Shown here in pieces: positions 28,339 through 39,587 of a stretch of DNA of 64,000 nt. The DNA comes from Enterococcus hirae ATCC 9790 (lineage in GTDB: Bacteria; Bacillota; Bacilli; Lactobacillales; Enterococcaceae). Location: NCBI RefSeq assembly GCF_000271405.2, contig NC_018081.1:1189501-1253500 (forward strand), read 5' to 3'. The translations under genes and the position numbers were made by a program. Every line of letters begins with the position of its first letter. Position 1 is the first letter of the stretch. Below the pieces are notes generated by a model. The model was not told the DNA's origin and did not search any database. It worked only from the letters and a program-made list of their open reading frames with translations.

Positions 28339-30882
28339 ATGGTCTGGTATAAAGAAACAGCCCAAGAAGTGATGAAGACACTCAAAACGACTCCAGATGG
28401 GCTAAACCAAGATGAGCGTATCAGTCGTTTAAAAGAAAACGGCTATAATCATATAGAAGTAAAAAAGAAAGTTAGTCCATTACGAAAGTTTTTGAAGCAT
28501 TTGACAGAATTATTGATGATTATCTTATTGGTTGCTTCTTTGTTAAAATTTTTTACAGGAGAAGTGATTGAAGGCAGTATTATTCTGGCAGTCGTTCTCG
28601 TCAATAGTTTTGTTGGTTATTGGCAAGAGCGAAAGGCTGAGGAAGCGTTAAACGGCTTAGAAAAACTTTTAGGACAGAACGCGGTGATTTTCACAGAAGG
28701 GATCAAAGAATTGGTTCCAGCTAAGGAATTAGTACCAGGTGATTTGTTAGCGTTGAAAGCAGGCGATGTTATACCTGCAGACGTTCGCTTGATTGAGGTC
28801 CATGACTTCATGGTAGAAGAAGCCGCATTGACGGGGGAGTCGGAAGCAGTTGAAAAGACTAGCGAACGATTGACGACAACTGTCTCAACCGGAGATCAGA
28901 AGAATCTGGCATTTTCTGGTACCTTAGTTCAAACAGGGACTGCGATTGGTGTGGTCATCGAAACGGGAGATACCACTGAAATCGGGAAAATCAATCAGGC
29001 ACTACAATCAGTCCAACAACAAACTACACCACTCGTTAAAAAGATCAACCAACTAAACAAGCAGATCTTTCGTGGGATTCTTTTCCTTAGCTTGTTCTTA
29101 CTCTTTTTCACGACATTTAGATATGGCTTGGAAATGAACTTCTTATTTTCAACGATTATTGCTTTGATCGTTTCGATGATCCCGGAAGGTTTACCAGCAG
29201 TACTCACGATGATCCTTTCTTTAGGTGTGAACGAAATGGCTAAAGAGCAAGCGATCATTAAAGGCTTGCCTTCTGTGGAAACTCTTGGCTCTATGACCGT
29301 GATTTGTTCGGATAAAACAGGAACCCTGACAAAAAACGAAATGAGTGTTGTCGAAACAGTGACGGATCAAGAAGAAACCATGTTGGCAATCATGAAAAAC
29401 TGCCAAGAGATCCAAACCAAAGCAAATCAAAACGTGACCGAATTAACAGGAAACCCGACCGAACTTGCTTTACTACGTTACACGGCAAAAGCATCACTAC
29501 CTTTGGAGCCAGTCAAAGGAAAAATCCCATTTAGTTCAAGCTATAAATACATGGCAACAATGCATGACAAACAGGAACATGCGATTGTTTATGTCAAAGG
29601 GGCACCAGAAGTATTACTAGCAAAAGCGAACTTGACACCGAAACAAGTCGGAAAATGGCAAGAGGAAGCGATGAAACTCGCCCAAAAAGGACAACGAGTC
29701 TTAGGCTTTGCTTATAAGACACTTGCTCCTGATCAAGAATTGGGACATGATCAATTGAATGAACTGACCTTTGTAGGGATTGCAGGAATTATCGATCCAC
29801 CAAAAGAGAGTGCGATCCGAGCAGTCAAAGAATGTCAAAATGCAGGGATCTCGGTGAAAATGATCACAGGAGACCATAAAGACACTGCGCAGGCAATTGC
29901 TGAACAAATCGGTCTCAAACACACAAAAAACGTGTTAGAAGGAATTGACATTGATCGTTTATCCGATGAAGAACTAGCGAAACAAGTGAAATCAGTAGAT
30001 GTATTTGCCCGAACGACACCGGAACACAAGTTACGGATCGTGGATGCTCTTCAAAAAAATGAAGAAATCGTTGGAATGACGGGTGACGGTGTGAATGATG
30101 CGCCAGCTTTGAAGCGTGCTGATGTAGGAATCGCTATGGGAATCAAAGGGAGTGAAGTGAGCAAGCAGGCAGCGGACAGGGTACTGGGTGATGATAATTT
30201 CCATACGATCGCTAAAGCGGTCAAAGAAGGGCGGAGGATTCTCGACAATCTTCAAAAAACAATCAATTTTTTCTTACCAACAGCTTTAGCCCAAGGACTG
30301 GTCATTATTTGGGCACTACTCGTTAACCAGCCGTTACCACTGACACCTGTCCAAATTTTATGGGTGAACATGGTTACTACGATCACGTTATCCTATGCTT
30401 TAGGATTTGAAAAAGCTGGTAAGGACACGATGAGTCGCTCACCGAGAGATCCAAAGCAAGGGATTCTCACCCGCTACAGTGTGTTCCGAATCTTTTATGT
30501 GTCATTGCTGATCATGATTCCTGCTTATTTACTAGCAATGAGCTTTGAAGGACAAGCGCTCCAACAAACCATGCTCTTACAAAATATCGTAGCTGCTCAA
30601 GCTGTGTATATGATCAATTGCCGCGAGTTACTTGATCCTTCATTGAATCGTAGTTTATTTGAAAACAAAGCGTTGTTCTTGTCACTCGGGATGTTGGTCC
30701 TCTTGCAAGCAGGAGTGATTTACTTACCGATCGCACAACAGCTAATTGGGACAACAAGTCTTTCCCTGACAGAGCAACTACCGATCTTACTAAATATTCT
30801 AATACTTTTTGTAATCGTTGAGATCGAAAAGCGGATCAGTAAGATGATCGCCAAAAAAAGAAATGCTGAGTTACCCACGTAA
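28339..30882 (+). CDS. PII-type cation-transporting P-type ATPase
   Basis: 847 residues with all P-type landmarks. These are the actuator loop LTGESEAVEK, the ion-site helix with PEGLPAVLTMILSLGVNEMAKEQAI, and the phosphorylation site ICSDKTGTLTKNEM. The nucleotide domain has KGAPE, and the hinge is MTGDGVNDAPALKRADVGIAMG. The layout is that of SERCA/PMCA-like calcium pumps. However, the M6 segment reads WVNMVTTITLSYALGFE instead of the N-x-x-T-D of true Ca2+ pumps, so the ion is uncertain. Start at 28339 after AGAGGAGGGATTGCG. TATAAT at 28301 may be its -10. Monocistronic. Confidence 0.9.
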   Translation: MVWYKETAQEVMKTLKTTPDGLNQDERISRLKENGYNHIEVKKKVSPLRKFLKHLTELLMIILLVASLLKFFTGEVIEGSIILAVVLVNSFVGYWQERKAEEALNGLEKLLGQNAVIFTEGIKELVPAKELVPGDLLALKAGDVIPADVRLIEVHDFMVEEAALTGESEAVEKTSERLTTTVSTGDQKNLAFSGTLVQTGTAIGVVIETGDTTEIGKINQALQSVQQQTTPLVKKINQLNKQIFRGILFLSLFLLFFTTFRYGLEMNFLFSTIIALIVSMIPEGLPAVLTMILSLGVNEMAKEQAIIKGLPSVETLGSMTVICSDKTGTLTKNEMSVVETVTDQEETMLAIMKNCQEIQTKANQNVTELTGNPTELALLRYTAKASLPLEPVKGKIPFSSSYKYMATMHDKQEHAIVYVKGAPEVLLAKANLTPKQVGKWQEEAMKLAQKGQRVLGFAYKTLAPDQELGHDQLNELTFVGIAGIIDPPKESAIRAVKECQNAGISVKMITGDHKDTAQAIAEQIGLKHTKNVLEGIDIDRLSDEELAKQVKSVDVFARTTPEHKLRIVDALQKNEEIVGMTGDGVNDAPALKRADVGIAMGIKGSEVSKQAADRVLGDDNFHTIAKAVKEGRRILDNLQKTINFFLPTALAQGLVIIWALLVNQPLPLTPVQILWVNMVTTITLSYALGFEKAGKDTMSRSPRDPKQGILTRYSVFRIFYVSLLIMIPAYLLAMSFEGQALQQTMLLQNIVAAQAVYMINCRELLDPSLNRSLFENKALFLSLGMLVLLQAGVIYLPIAQQLIGTTSLSLTEQLPILLNILILFVIVEIEKRISKMIAKKRNAELPT

Positions 30883-30906
30883 AAAGTACCACCACAAACA
30901 GGAAAT

Positions 30907-30961
30907 AAAAGCTTATAAACGTACTCTTTGGCCATTACCAAATAGACATTTATAAGCTTTT
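30907..30961. terminator. Bidirectional terminator
   Basis: AAAAGCTTATAAA pairs with TTTATAAGCTTTT. It lies between the convergent ATPase and Mga-type genes. Confidence 0.75.
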
Positions 30962-31019
30962 GTTAGTTACTTGATCATTGATCGATGTTAAGACAGAGCA
31001 TAAAAAAACTAAGTGTGAG

Positions 31020-32474
31020 TTACAAATACGATCGCAACGATAAGTCACTTAAACGATCCAATTCATTTTTTGTCGGGATCGTTGAAAGATAAATGACAGG
31101 CATTGGCGGTGTATCGATCGGAATATTTGAAACTAATAAATCATTTTTCTTGATAGTGATATCTGACAATTGACTCAATTCAATGGGTTCCAAGATCACT
31201 CGTTTGCCTAAATAAGCATTTAATTCTTGTTGCAAAAAAGCTTTCCATGAAGGTTCCCCTTGAAAAATAAAATAAATCGTTGCTTGATACGGCTGCACGG
31301 CTAAAAGTGTCTGTTGGATCAATAAAGAAAGTAAATAAAAGAAATAAGTCTCATTGGTGACCTTTTTGACCATGCTCGTCGATTCTTTAACTTGTTGCAA
31401 CAAAGCGAATTTATGAGGATATAACTCTGGGTATTCTTGTTCATATTCTTTTAAATAATAGTGATATTGTTTGGTTGTTTGTTCGATCAATAACGGTGAT
31501 TCATAGTATTTCAGGAGTAGTAAAATCAAATTTTCCGGTAAGTTTGTTTGTTCTAACTCTTTGATAGCTAAGCTTTCTGATAGACGATTTACAAATTCAC
31601 GAATGTTTGTTTCTGCAGGGTGACGGTGTAAAATATCCAAGATCATAGGCGGGTAAGAGTTGTTATAGTTCCAACTGTCAAGAAAACAGGAAAAAGCAAA
31701 CGCTGCTTCTTTATCTTTAAGATAGACCCCTTCAGTTCGGTACAGTTTTTCTAATTCAGGAGCATAGAGTAAAAATAATTGATCCTGGGTAGAAAACAAT
31801 GAAGTCGGGATTCGACAACCAGCTTTGATCCGAATCGTGTTGATAAAAAACCAACAAATCCCGAATACCTCTTCGGTATCAACAGCTAACTCAGCTTGTC
31901 GTAAACGTTTGAGAAATCGGAAGTAGTGTGATTCATGGATCGAGTAATCCTCGAAAAAATAGTTGTTATGGGTAAACGGCATAAGTAACCGATGATAAAA
32001 TAGCCGAATGGTTTCTTCTTCACCTGAAAACGACAAACGGTGGCGGTTTTGTTCGATCTGTAATTCATAGACGACTAATTGTTGATTCAATTTTTTGACA
32101 TGACGATTCAATGTTTCGTAAGACAAGCCGTTACGTGCTAAAAAGGTGGGGGTAGCGACTTCTTTAATCGTTAATAATTCTTTCAATAATTGGACACTGA
32201 TCGACTGTGTCAGAAAAATTTCCCACAGTTCATTTGTCAGGAGATTCTGTTCGTTTTTTAGTTGAATCCCTGATTGGTCACTATTGATTAGCCAGCCTTT
32301 AGGTAATTGGGTTTTGATTGTTTGAAGATCAGAAAAAATCGTACGCTCTGTGGTATTGACAACTTCGGCCAATTCGTTCACAGTTATTTGCGAGTGATTC
32401 AGTAATAGTTCCACTAAAGAGACTTGGCGTTTGATATCTTTTTCAGTAATGATTTTTTTCATTAAAGAATACAT
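31020..32474 (-). CDS. Mga-type helix-turn-helix regulator
   Basis: 484 residues. Two N-terminal helix-turn-helix units (VSLVELLLNHSQITVNELAEVVNTTERTIFSDLQTI; then FLARNGLSYETLNRHVKKLN) are followed by a long helical body with regulatory repeats. A C-terminal EIIB-like fold is suggested by ATIYFIFQGEPSWKAFLQQELNAYLG. This architecture matches Mga/AtxA/BglG-like virulence and sugar regulators. No partner operon is obvious: the neighbours are a convergent ATPase gene and a divergent Nudix gene. Start at 32474 follows AGAAAGGTTGATCCG. Confidence 0.8.
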   Translation of the reverse strand: MYSLMKKIITEKDIKRQVSLVELLLNHSQITVNELAEVVNTTERTIFSDLQTIKTQLPKGWLINSDQSGIQLKNEQNLLTNELWEIFLTQSISVQLLKELLTIKEVATPTFLARNGLSYETLNRHVKKLNQQLVVYELQIEQNRHRLSFSGEEETIRLFYHRLLMPFTHNNYFFEDYSIHESHYFRFLKRLRQAELAVDTEEVFGICWFFINTIRIKAGCRIPTSLFSTQDQLFLLYAPELEKLYRTEGVYLKDKEAAFAFSCFLDSWNYNNSYPPMILDILHRHPAETNIREFVNRLSESLAIKELEQTNLPENLILLLLKYYESPLLIEQTTKQYHYYLKEYEQEYPELYPHKFALLQQVKESTSMVKKVTNETYFFYLLSLLIQQTLLAVQPYQATIYFIFQGEPSWKAFLQQELNAYLGKRVILEPIELSQLSDITIKKNDLLVSNIPIDTPPMPVIYLSTIPTKNELDRLSDLSLRSYL

Positions 32475-32730
32475 CGGATCAACCTTTCTTTGTTAAGTAT
32501 GACAAGTGAGGAAGACACTCGTTTCGCCGCATCTTCATAATGAAACCTGATTATTTTAGATAGCGCTTACCATTAGTATAATGAAAAAAGGCACAATATC
32601 AAATAAAGGATGAGTTTTTTGGATTTTTTTACTTCAATCAGCCTTCGTTTATTTAAAGTAGAAGTTAGCTAAAAAATTTGACTTATACTAAAATAAGTAA
32701 AAAGATAGTCATGTGAGAGGAGTGAGTAGA

Positions 32731-33330
32731 ATGGAAAACAGACTAAACGATTATCGCCGCTTACTAGCGATTGCTCAAGCTGGATTGCTTTATGGGAAAG
32801 ACGTGTTTGACAAAGAACGATATGAAGAGCTGCAAGAAATCTCGTTGAAGCTGCTGAGTGAAGTGGGATTGGAAACAAAGGAAGAATGGACAAGCCTAAT
32901 AGAAGCTCATGAAGGATATCCAACACCAAAAGTTGACGTACGTGCATGGATCAAACAAGACGAGAAGATTCTATTGATCGAAGATACAAAAACACAAGAA
33001 TGGTCATTACCAGGAGGATTTGCAGAAGTTGGTTTGTCTCCTAAAGAAAATATACGTAAAGAAGTCAAAGAAGAAACTGGATTAGAGGTAGAAGTAGGTC
33101 AATTATTAGCGATATTTGATACGAATCTGCGCACAGACATCCCTCAAGCCTTTCAGTATTATAAAATTGTTTTTTCTTGCGCTATCTTGTCAGGTACGTT
33201 TGTGGCAAACCATGAAACTTCTAATATGAAATTCTTCCACTTAAATGATTTACCAAAACTCTCGCTGAAACGTACGACCAAAGAGCAACTATTGATTTTA
33301 GAAAAAGCTACCTTGCCTTATTGTGATTGA
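32731..33330 (+). CDS. Nudix hydrolase (YjhB-like, with N-terminal helical domain)
   Basis: 199 residues. About 65 helical residues precede a Nudix domain whose box reads GGFAEVGLSPKENIRKEVKEETGL. The catalytic EVKEETG core is intact, but the first box Glu is Leu and the Arg of REUXEE is Lys, variations common in the YjhB-like branch. These enzymes cleave nucleoside-diphosphate-X compounds such as ADP-ribose. Start at 32731 follows GAGAGGAGTGAGTAGA. The terminator hairpin overlaps the last codons. Confidence 0.83.
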   Translation: MENRLNDYRRLLAIAQAGLLYGKDVFDKERYEELQEISLKLLSEVGLETKEEWTSLIEAHEGYPTPKVDVRAWIKQDEKILLIEDTKTQEWSLPGGFAEVGLSPKENIRKEVKEETGLEVEVGQLLAIFDTNLRTDIPQAFQYYKIVFSCAILSGTFVANHETSNMKFFHLNDLPKLSLKRTTKEQLLILEKATLPYCD

Positions 33331-33349
33331 TCAGGGAAGGTAGTTTTTT
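33308..33349 (+). terminator. Terminator overlapping Nudix 3' end
   Basis: CTACCTT (33308) pairs with AAGGTAG (33337), followed by T6. The upstream arm lies inside the coding region. Confidence 0.6.
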
Positions 33350-33425
33350 ATTTTTAGTGATTTTTTGTTGCAAATGCAATAAAAAAGAGTAAAATCATAC
33401 TAAAGCTAGGTAAGGGAGGGCTAAA

Positions 33426-33877
33426 ATGGACGAAATCATTCGAGAGATTGGAGCAATTGCCCGTGCCTTGGACTCGATTAGTAACATTGAGTTTCAAGAA
33501 GTTGATTTGACAAGAGGACAATATCTGTATTTAGTACGAATCTGTGAACATCCTGGCATTATTCAAGAAAAGTTAGCTGAGATGATCAACGTTGACCGAA
33601 CAACAACGGCACGTGCGGTGAAAAAATTGATAGCAAAAGACCTGATAAAAAGCATGCCAGATAAAAAAATAAAAAGATAAAAAAACTTTACCCAACGGAT
33701 CGTGGAAAAAAAGTCTATCCGTTTATCCTTCGAGAGCATCATTATTCCAATCAAGTAGCTGTCAAAGGGTTATCCCAGCAAGAAGTTTTGCAATTACACA
33801 CACTTTTGCAAAAAGTTCGGAAAAATGTGAGTGAAGATTGGCATTATATAAAAAAAGGAAACAAAAGAATTTATTGA
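33426..33877 (+). pseudogene. MarR-family regulator, frameshifted
   Basis: The first 84 codons encode the dimerisation helix and winged helix-turn-helix of a MarR protein (LTRGQYLYLVRICEHPGIIQEKLAEMINVDRTTTARAVKKL). They then stop at TAA after MPDKKIKR. Adding one A to the A7 run at 33663-33669 continues the frame through the wing (LYPTDRGKKVYPFI) and the C-terminal dimer helix to a TGA at 33875-33877, giving 150 residues, normal for MarR. A GNAT gene follows 13 bp later, so the two probably form an operon. As sequenced, the truncated protein would lack the second dimerisation region. Confidence 0.8.
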
Positions 33878-33890
33878 AAGGACTGGAGCG

Positions 33891-34415
33891 GTGAAAACAA
33901 TCGAAATCGTAGGGATCAAAGAAACGGAAGTAGAAAAATTACAGGCAATTAGTATCGAGACCTATCAAGCTACCTTTGGTGAACACAACAGTGAAGAATT
34001 GATGACGACCTATTTGGATGAAGCTTATGCGCTCGATAAATTGAGGCGAGAACTACAAGAGGAACAGTCAGAATTTTATTGGGCAGTACTAGATGACCGG
34101 ATTGCTGGCTATCTAAAATTAAATATAGGGCAAGCACAAACAGAAGCAATGGGAGAAGGATTTTTAGAGATCGAACGTATTTATGTCCGATCGCCATTTA
34201 AATCTAAAGGGATTGGATCTAGATTGATCGAATTTGCTGTGCAAAAAGCGCAAGAAAAACAAAAAGAGGCGATTTGGTTAGGGGTATGGGAACATAACTA
34301 TCCTGCCTTAGCTTTTTATAGAAAACATGGATTCCAACATCATAGCCAACATATTTTTTATATGGGAGATGATGCTCAGACAGATTATCTATATGTCAAA
34401 AATTTACAGAAATAA
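33891..34415 (+). CDS. GNAT-family N-acetyltransferase
   Basis: 174 residues with the GNAT core: IERIYVRSPFKSKGIGSRLIEFAVQKAQ contains the acetyl-CoA loop (K-S-K-G-I-G). It is followed by AIWLGVWEHNYPALAFYRKHGF, a pattern shared with spermidine/spermine- and aminoglycoside-like acetyltransferases. The substrate is not determinable. GTG start behind AAAGGACTGGAGCG, 13 bp after the MarR frame, which suggests MarR-controlled expression. Confidence 0.82.
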   Translation: MKTIEIVGIKETEVEKLQAISIETYQATFGEHNSEELMTTYLDEAYALDKLRRELQEEQSEFYWAVLDDRIAGYLKLNIGQAQTEAMGEGFLEIERIYVRSPFKSKGIGSRLIEFAVQKAQEKQKEAIWLGVWEHNYPALAFYRKHGFQHHSQHIFYMGDDAQTDYLYVKNLQK

Positions 34416-34428
34416 AAGGAGTAGAAAC

Positions 34429-35139
34429 ATGGAAAAAATCATCGCAGAACAAAATTTTTGGGAAGTCTTTCCAGAAGCAACAATTGAAGTTTTGGTAGTC
34501 GAAGGTATCGATAATCATGTAGATAAAGCCAAAGAAGAACAATTCCATCAACTATTGAATGATGCAGCGAAAGAAGCAAGAGGATATTTGACAGAAGAAA
34601 CATTCAGTCAAAATGAAGTCATTGCCCAATGGCGTCAAGCTTTTTCACGTTTTAAAACCAAAAAAGGAGCCCGTTCATCGATTGAAGCGTTATTAAAAAG
34701 AGCTAGCCAAGAACGTGAATTTTTCCCTATCAACCCATTAGTCGATATCTATAACAGTATTTCTCTAACATTTGGTGTGCCATGTGGAGGAGAAGATCAA
34801 GAAAAAATCAAAGGGGATCTTCATCTAGGAAAAGCTCATGGTGGTGAAAGTTTCTTACCTCTAGGAGCAGAAGCTGATGCACCAGCTTTACCAGAAGAAA
34901 TCATTTATTACGATAACGAAGGAGCAATCTGTCGCAGTTTCAACTGGCGAGAAGCGCAACGGACAATGTTGACGGAAGACACGACTAAAGCCATTTTGGT
35001 TATTGAATCAGTCACAAAAGAGCAAGCATCACGTGGCGCAAAAGCAATGACAGAATTGAAAAAACGCGTGGAACAAACATTTGGCGTAGAAGGGAAAACA
35101 TTTACGCTAACGAAGGAACATCCAGAAATGAACATTTGA
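34429..35139 (+). CDS. B3/B4 tRNA-binding-domain protein
   Basis: 236 residues carrying the B3/B4 fold known from the beta subunit of phenylalanyl-tRNA synthetase. Visible blocks are FKTKKGARSSIEALLKRA, NPLVDIYNSISLTFGVPCGGED and YYDNEGAICRSFNWREAQRTMLTEDT. Stand-alone B3/B4 proteins are thought to edit or hydrolyse aminoacyl-tRNAs, but this is unproven for this member. Start follows AAAAGGAGTAGAAAC, 13 bp after the GNAT stop, and it ends at a strong terminator. Confidence 0.8.
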   Translation: MEKIIAEQNFWEVFPEATIEVLVVEGIDNHVDKAKEEQFHQLLNDAAKEARGYLTEETFSQNEVIAQWRQAFSRFKTKKGARSSIEALLKRASQEREFFPINPLVDIYNSISLTFGVPCGGEDQEKIKGDLHLGKAHGGESFLPLGAEADAPALPEEIIYYDNEGAICRSFNWREAQRTMLTEDTTKAILVIESVTKEQASRGAKAMTELKKRVEQTFGVEGKTFTLTKEHPEMNI

Positions 35140-35180
35140 AGTAGGAGCGAAACGTAGGAAGAAAAAGTAGCTCAACCAAT

Positions 35181-35225
35181 AAGATCACATAGAAAAACGA
35201 GGGATTTTTCTATGTGATCTTGTTT
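35181..35225. terminator. Strong terminator
   Basis: A 17-bp perfect stem (AAGATCACATAGAAAAA / TTTTTCTATGTGATCTT) with a 7-base loop, followed by TGTTTT. Confidence 0.85.
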
Positions 35226-35381
35226 TCTCTAACGAGTGTAGTTTTGAATGGTTTCGTTTCACTGTTGTGCCATCAAATCTTATCAAAACAAGACAAACTT
35301 ACAAAGAATCGTCACAGTCTGTCAAATCTTGTCGGATTTTTCGATTCTTAAACCGAGAATTCTTTGATTATCCGCTTTCAT

Positions 35382-35389
35382 GATATACT
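35382..35389 (+). promoter_or_regulatory. Extended -10 promoter of VOC gene
   Basis: TGATATACT contains an extended TG before TATACT (35384-35389). The -35 is weak. Confidence 0.4.
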
Positions 35390-35427
35390 TAATGAAAAGG
35401 ATCAACACCATCAAAGGAGGATCAGAG

Positions 35428-35784
35428 ATGATCGGTAAAACCAGAGTCATGCTTTATGCAGAAAATGTTGAAGTGCTTAGTCAATTTTTTGTCGAAACTC
35501 TAGGCGCAACAGTTAGTGAAACGATTGAGTTACCAGAAGAATTTCAAAGTACGATCGTGCAACTTTCACCAGAATTTGAATTAGGGATTTTTCCAAAAGT
35601 TTTTGTCCAACGATTTTCGCCAGAAGTGTTAGGTACGACTCCTTCGATCATTTTCTTTACGGATCAATTTGAGGAGATCTATCAAAAAATAGAGAATGCT
35701 GGTGAAATCATGGAGAACAATGGCGTAGAGACGTTCAACTTTTCTGATCCAGAAGGAAACTATTTTGTGATCGGTAAGTTGTAA
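35428..35784 (+). CDS. VOC-superfamily (glyoxalase/bleomycin-resistance-like) protein
   Basis: 118 residues with the paired beta-alpha-beta-beta-beta VOC fold: ARVMLYAENVEVLSQFFVETLGA-type opening (here TRVMLYAENVEVLSQFF) and the closing FNFSDPEGNYFVIG with its metal/ligand Glu. Members are lyases, dioxygenases or drug-binding proteins; the substrate is unknown. Start at 35428 follows AAAGGAGGATCAGAG. A small hypothetical gene follows 102 bp downstream. Confidence 0.78.
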   Translation: MIGKTRVMLYAENVEVLSQFFVETLGATVSETIELPEEFQSTIVQLSPEFELGIFPKVFVQRFSPEVLGTTPSIIFFTDQFEEIYQKIENAGEIMENNGVETFNFSDPEGNYFVIGKL

Positions 35785-35886
35785 TGTTTGAAATCAGAAG
35801 AGGTACTGGTGTTTGAAAATGAGATGCACAGGACAAGGAATTTAAATAAATGAATAACAAATTTTTGAAGGAAAGGAGAGACTGTC

Positions 35887-36147
35887 ATGAATCTAATCGC
35901 AAAAATGGAAGAATATTCACAGAGACGACGAGAAGAAAAAAGTGAAAAAATCCGTATGAAAAACTTGAAGACAGGGAAAAAGCCAACAAAAGGTTGGGGG
36001 AAAATGGTAGATACAGGATATGGCGGCTTGAATTCGTTGACTAATTCTAGTGAAATTAGTAAATATTTTTCGGCAGAAAGTGACATCAAGGGATTCATTG
36101 CTGAAGAACAAAAACGCATCGGAAAAGAGCAGCTAAAAAATAGCTAA
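35887..36147 (+). CDS. Small charged hypothetical protein
   Basis: 86 residues, rich in Lys/Arg/Glu at both ends (EYSQRRREEKSEKIRMKNLKTGKK), with a glycine/tryptophan segment (KGWGKMVDTGYGGLNSL) between. No membrane segment or known domain. It follows GAAAGGAGAGACTGTC, so translation is likely. I recognise no family. Confidence 0.6.
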   Translation: MNLIAKMEEYSQRRREEKSEKIRMKNLKTGKKPTKGWGKMVDTGYGGLNSLTNSSEISKYFSAESDIKGFIAEEQKRIGKEQLKNS

Positions 36148-36237
36148 AGCAAACCGATTTGGTACGCTATTTTGTTTGAAATGCTCCTTTTCTATTAAAA
36201 AAACTGTTAAATCAGTTCATAACGATCAAAAAAACTT

Positions 36238-36272
36238 AAAGTTCGGATTTTGCTTGAAATCCGACTTTTTTG
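36238..36272 (+). terminator. Terminator after small charged protein
   Basis: AAAGTTCGGATTT pairs with AAATCCGACTTT (one mismatch), followed by T6. Confidence 0.75.
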
Positions 36273-36376
36273 TTTACTTATGTTCTGATTTAGTATATGA
36301 TTAAACACGTTGTTTTTAAATAATTCAAAATTTTGAGGGACTTTTTTATAAATGTTCGGTTTTAGGGGGATGAAAG

Positions 36377-37690
36377 ATGAAGGAAAAACTACTTTCCTAC
36401 TTCGAGATTGAAAAATTAGGTACCACCGTCAGAAGAGAAATACTTGCAGGCTTTACAACATTTATCTCAATGGCATATATCTTATTTGTCAATCCAACAG
36501 TTTTAGGCGCATCAGGAATGGACGAAGGTGCGGTGTTTACGGCTACAGCATTAGCAAGTGCGATCGGCTGTATTTTAATGGGGGTCTTAGCACGTTACCC
36601 GATTGGTACTGCGCCAGCATTAGGGATTAATGCCTTTTTTGCTTATTCCGTTTGTTTGGGAATGGGGATTCCTTGGGAAACAGCTTTAGCAGGCGTGTTC
36701 GTTGCTTCTTTGATTTTTATTTTAATCACGATTTTCAAATTACGTGAAATGATCATTGATGCAATTCCAGCTGATTTAAAATATGCGATCTCAGGTGGGA
36801 TTGGCTTATTTATTGCTTTCCTTGGCTTGAATGAAGGAGGAGTCATCGTTTCAAATGAATCCACATTAGTGGGGTTAGGATCACTAAGCGTAGGTTCAAC
36901 ATGGTTGACGATTTTTGGGTTAGTTGTGACAGCAATCTTATTGATAAGACGTGTTCCAGGAGGTATTTTTATTGGGATGGTAGCTAGCACAATTCTTGGA
37001 TTAGTGACTGGACTTATTCCTATGCCTTCTCAATTAGTTTCAGCTGCACCAAGTTTAAAGCCAACATTCTTAGTTGCATTGAAACATATCGGAGACATCA
37101 ACTCACTACAAATGTGGGTAGTCGTATTAACCTTTTTATTAGTTACATTCTTTGATACAGCAGGAACGTTAGTCGGTTTAGCTAATCAAGCTGGTTTTAT
37201 GAAAGATAACAAAATGCCTCGTGTTGGGAAAGCGTTGGCTTCTGATTCAACAGCCATGCTTGCAGGTTCTTTATTAGGAACTTCACCAGTTGGGGCTTTC
37301 GTTGAATCTTCTGCCGGAATCGCTGTTGGTGGCCGTTCTGGGATTACTGCAGTAACGACCGGGATCTTATTCCTATTCGGTTTATTCTTTTCACCTTTGC
37401 TATCAGTAGTGACTTCACAAGTAACAGCACCAGCACTGATCATTGTCGGTGTATTGATGGCACAATCGTTGCGTCAAATCGAATGGGGCAAGTTAGAGAT
37501 CGCCATTCCAGCTTTCTTGATCTTGATCGGTATGCCGTTAACTTACAGTATTTCTGATGGGATCGCATTAGGATTTATCTTCTATCCAATTACTATGATC
37601 GCAGCAAAACGCGGAAAAGAAGTATCACCGATCATGTATCTGTTATTCTTTGTCTTTATTGGCTTCATGTGGATACTGAACATTAGTTAA
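36377..37690 (+). CDS. NCS2/AzgA-type guanine-hypoxanthine permease
   Basis: 437 residues, about twelve membrane helices. AzgA-subfamily signatures are EILAGFTTFISMAYILFVNPTVL at the start, GTAPALGINAFFAYSVCLGMG, VTFFDTAGTLVGLANQAG and GTSPVGAFVESSAGIAVGGRSG. It imports purine bases with protons. The upstream 229 bp hold a terminator of the previous gene but no purine-riboswitch core, so control is probably not by guanine/adenine riboswitch. RBS TTAGGGGGATGAAAG. Confidence 0.92.
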   Translation: MKEKLLSYFEIEKLGTTVRREILAGFTTFISMAYILFVNPTVLGASGMDEGAVFTATALASAIGCILMGVLARYPIGTAPALGINAFFAYSVCLGMGIPWETALAGVFVASLIFILITIFKLREMIIDAIPADLKYAISGGIGLFIAFLGLNEGGVIVSNESTLVGLGSLSVGSTWLTIFGLVVTAILLIRRVPGGIFIGMVASTILGLVTGLIPMPSQLVSAAPSLKPTFLVALKHIGDINSLQMWVVVLTFLLVTFFDTAGTLVGLANQAGFMKDNKMPRVGKALASDSTAMLAGSLLGTSPVGAFVESSAGIAVGGRSGITAVTTGILFLFGLFFSPLLSVVTSQVTAPALIIVGVLMAQSLRQIEWGKLEIAIPAFLILIGMPLTYSISDGIALGFIFYPITMIAAKRGKEVSPIMYLLFFVFIGFMWILNIS

Positions 37691-37730
37691 CTTGATTTAG
37701 TTGATTAATTTTTATGATGTGTGACAAGTA

Positions 37731-37797
37731 AAAAAACCTTGGCAAATGGAGATCTCGCTATTGTTAGCGAGAAAACAAATGCCAGGGTTCTTTTTTG
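37731..37797 (+). terminator. Terminator of purine permease
   Basis: CCTTGGCA pairs with TGCCAGGG around an inner CTCGCTA/TAGCGAG hairpin, followed by a T-run. Confidence 0.7.
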
Positions 37798-37900
37798 GAA
37801 AAAATTGTTATCGGTAACAACTGAAAGTAAAAGACGATAGCATCAAGGTTTAGGCGTGGTGAAAGAAATAAGGAGAATAATGGCTATTTACTCTCGTTTT

Positions 37901-37914
37901 TGAAAGCGTTACAA
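37901..37914. promoter_or_regulatory. cre-like site before GH13 gene
   Basis: TGAAAGCGTTACAA keeps the TGAAAGCGNT core of the CcpA box with two mismatches, 43 bp before the start codon. Confidence 0.4.
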
Positions 37915-37941
37915 TTTTTTCGAGGGATCAATAATCTTTAA

Positions 37942-39582
<1,641 letters not shown>

Positions 39583-39587
39583 ATGAC

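Noticed and set aside
36148..36376. Purine riboswitch before the NCS2 permease
   Set aside because: No P1-J-loop core of the purine aptamer was seen; the only structure is the terminator of the previous gene.
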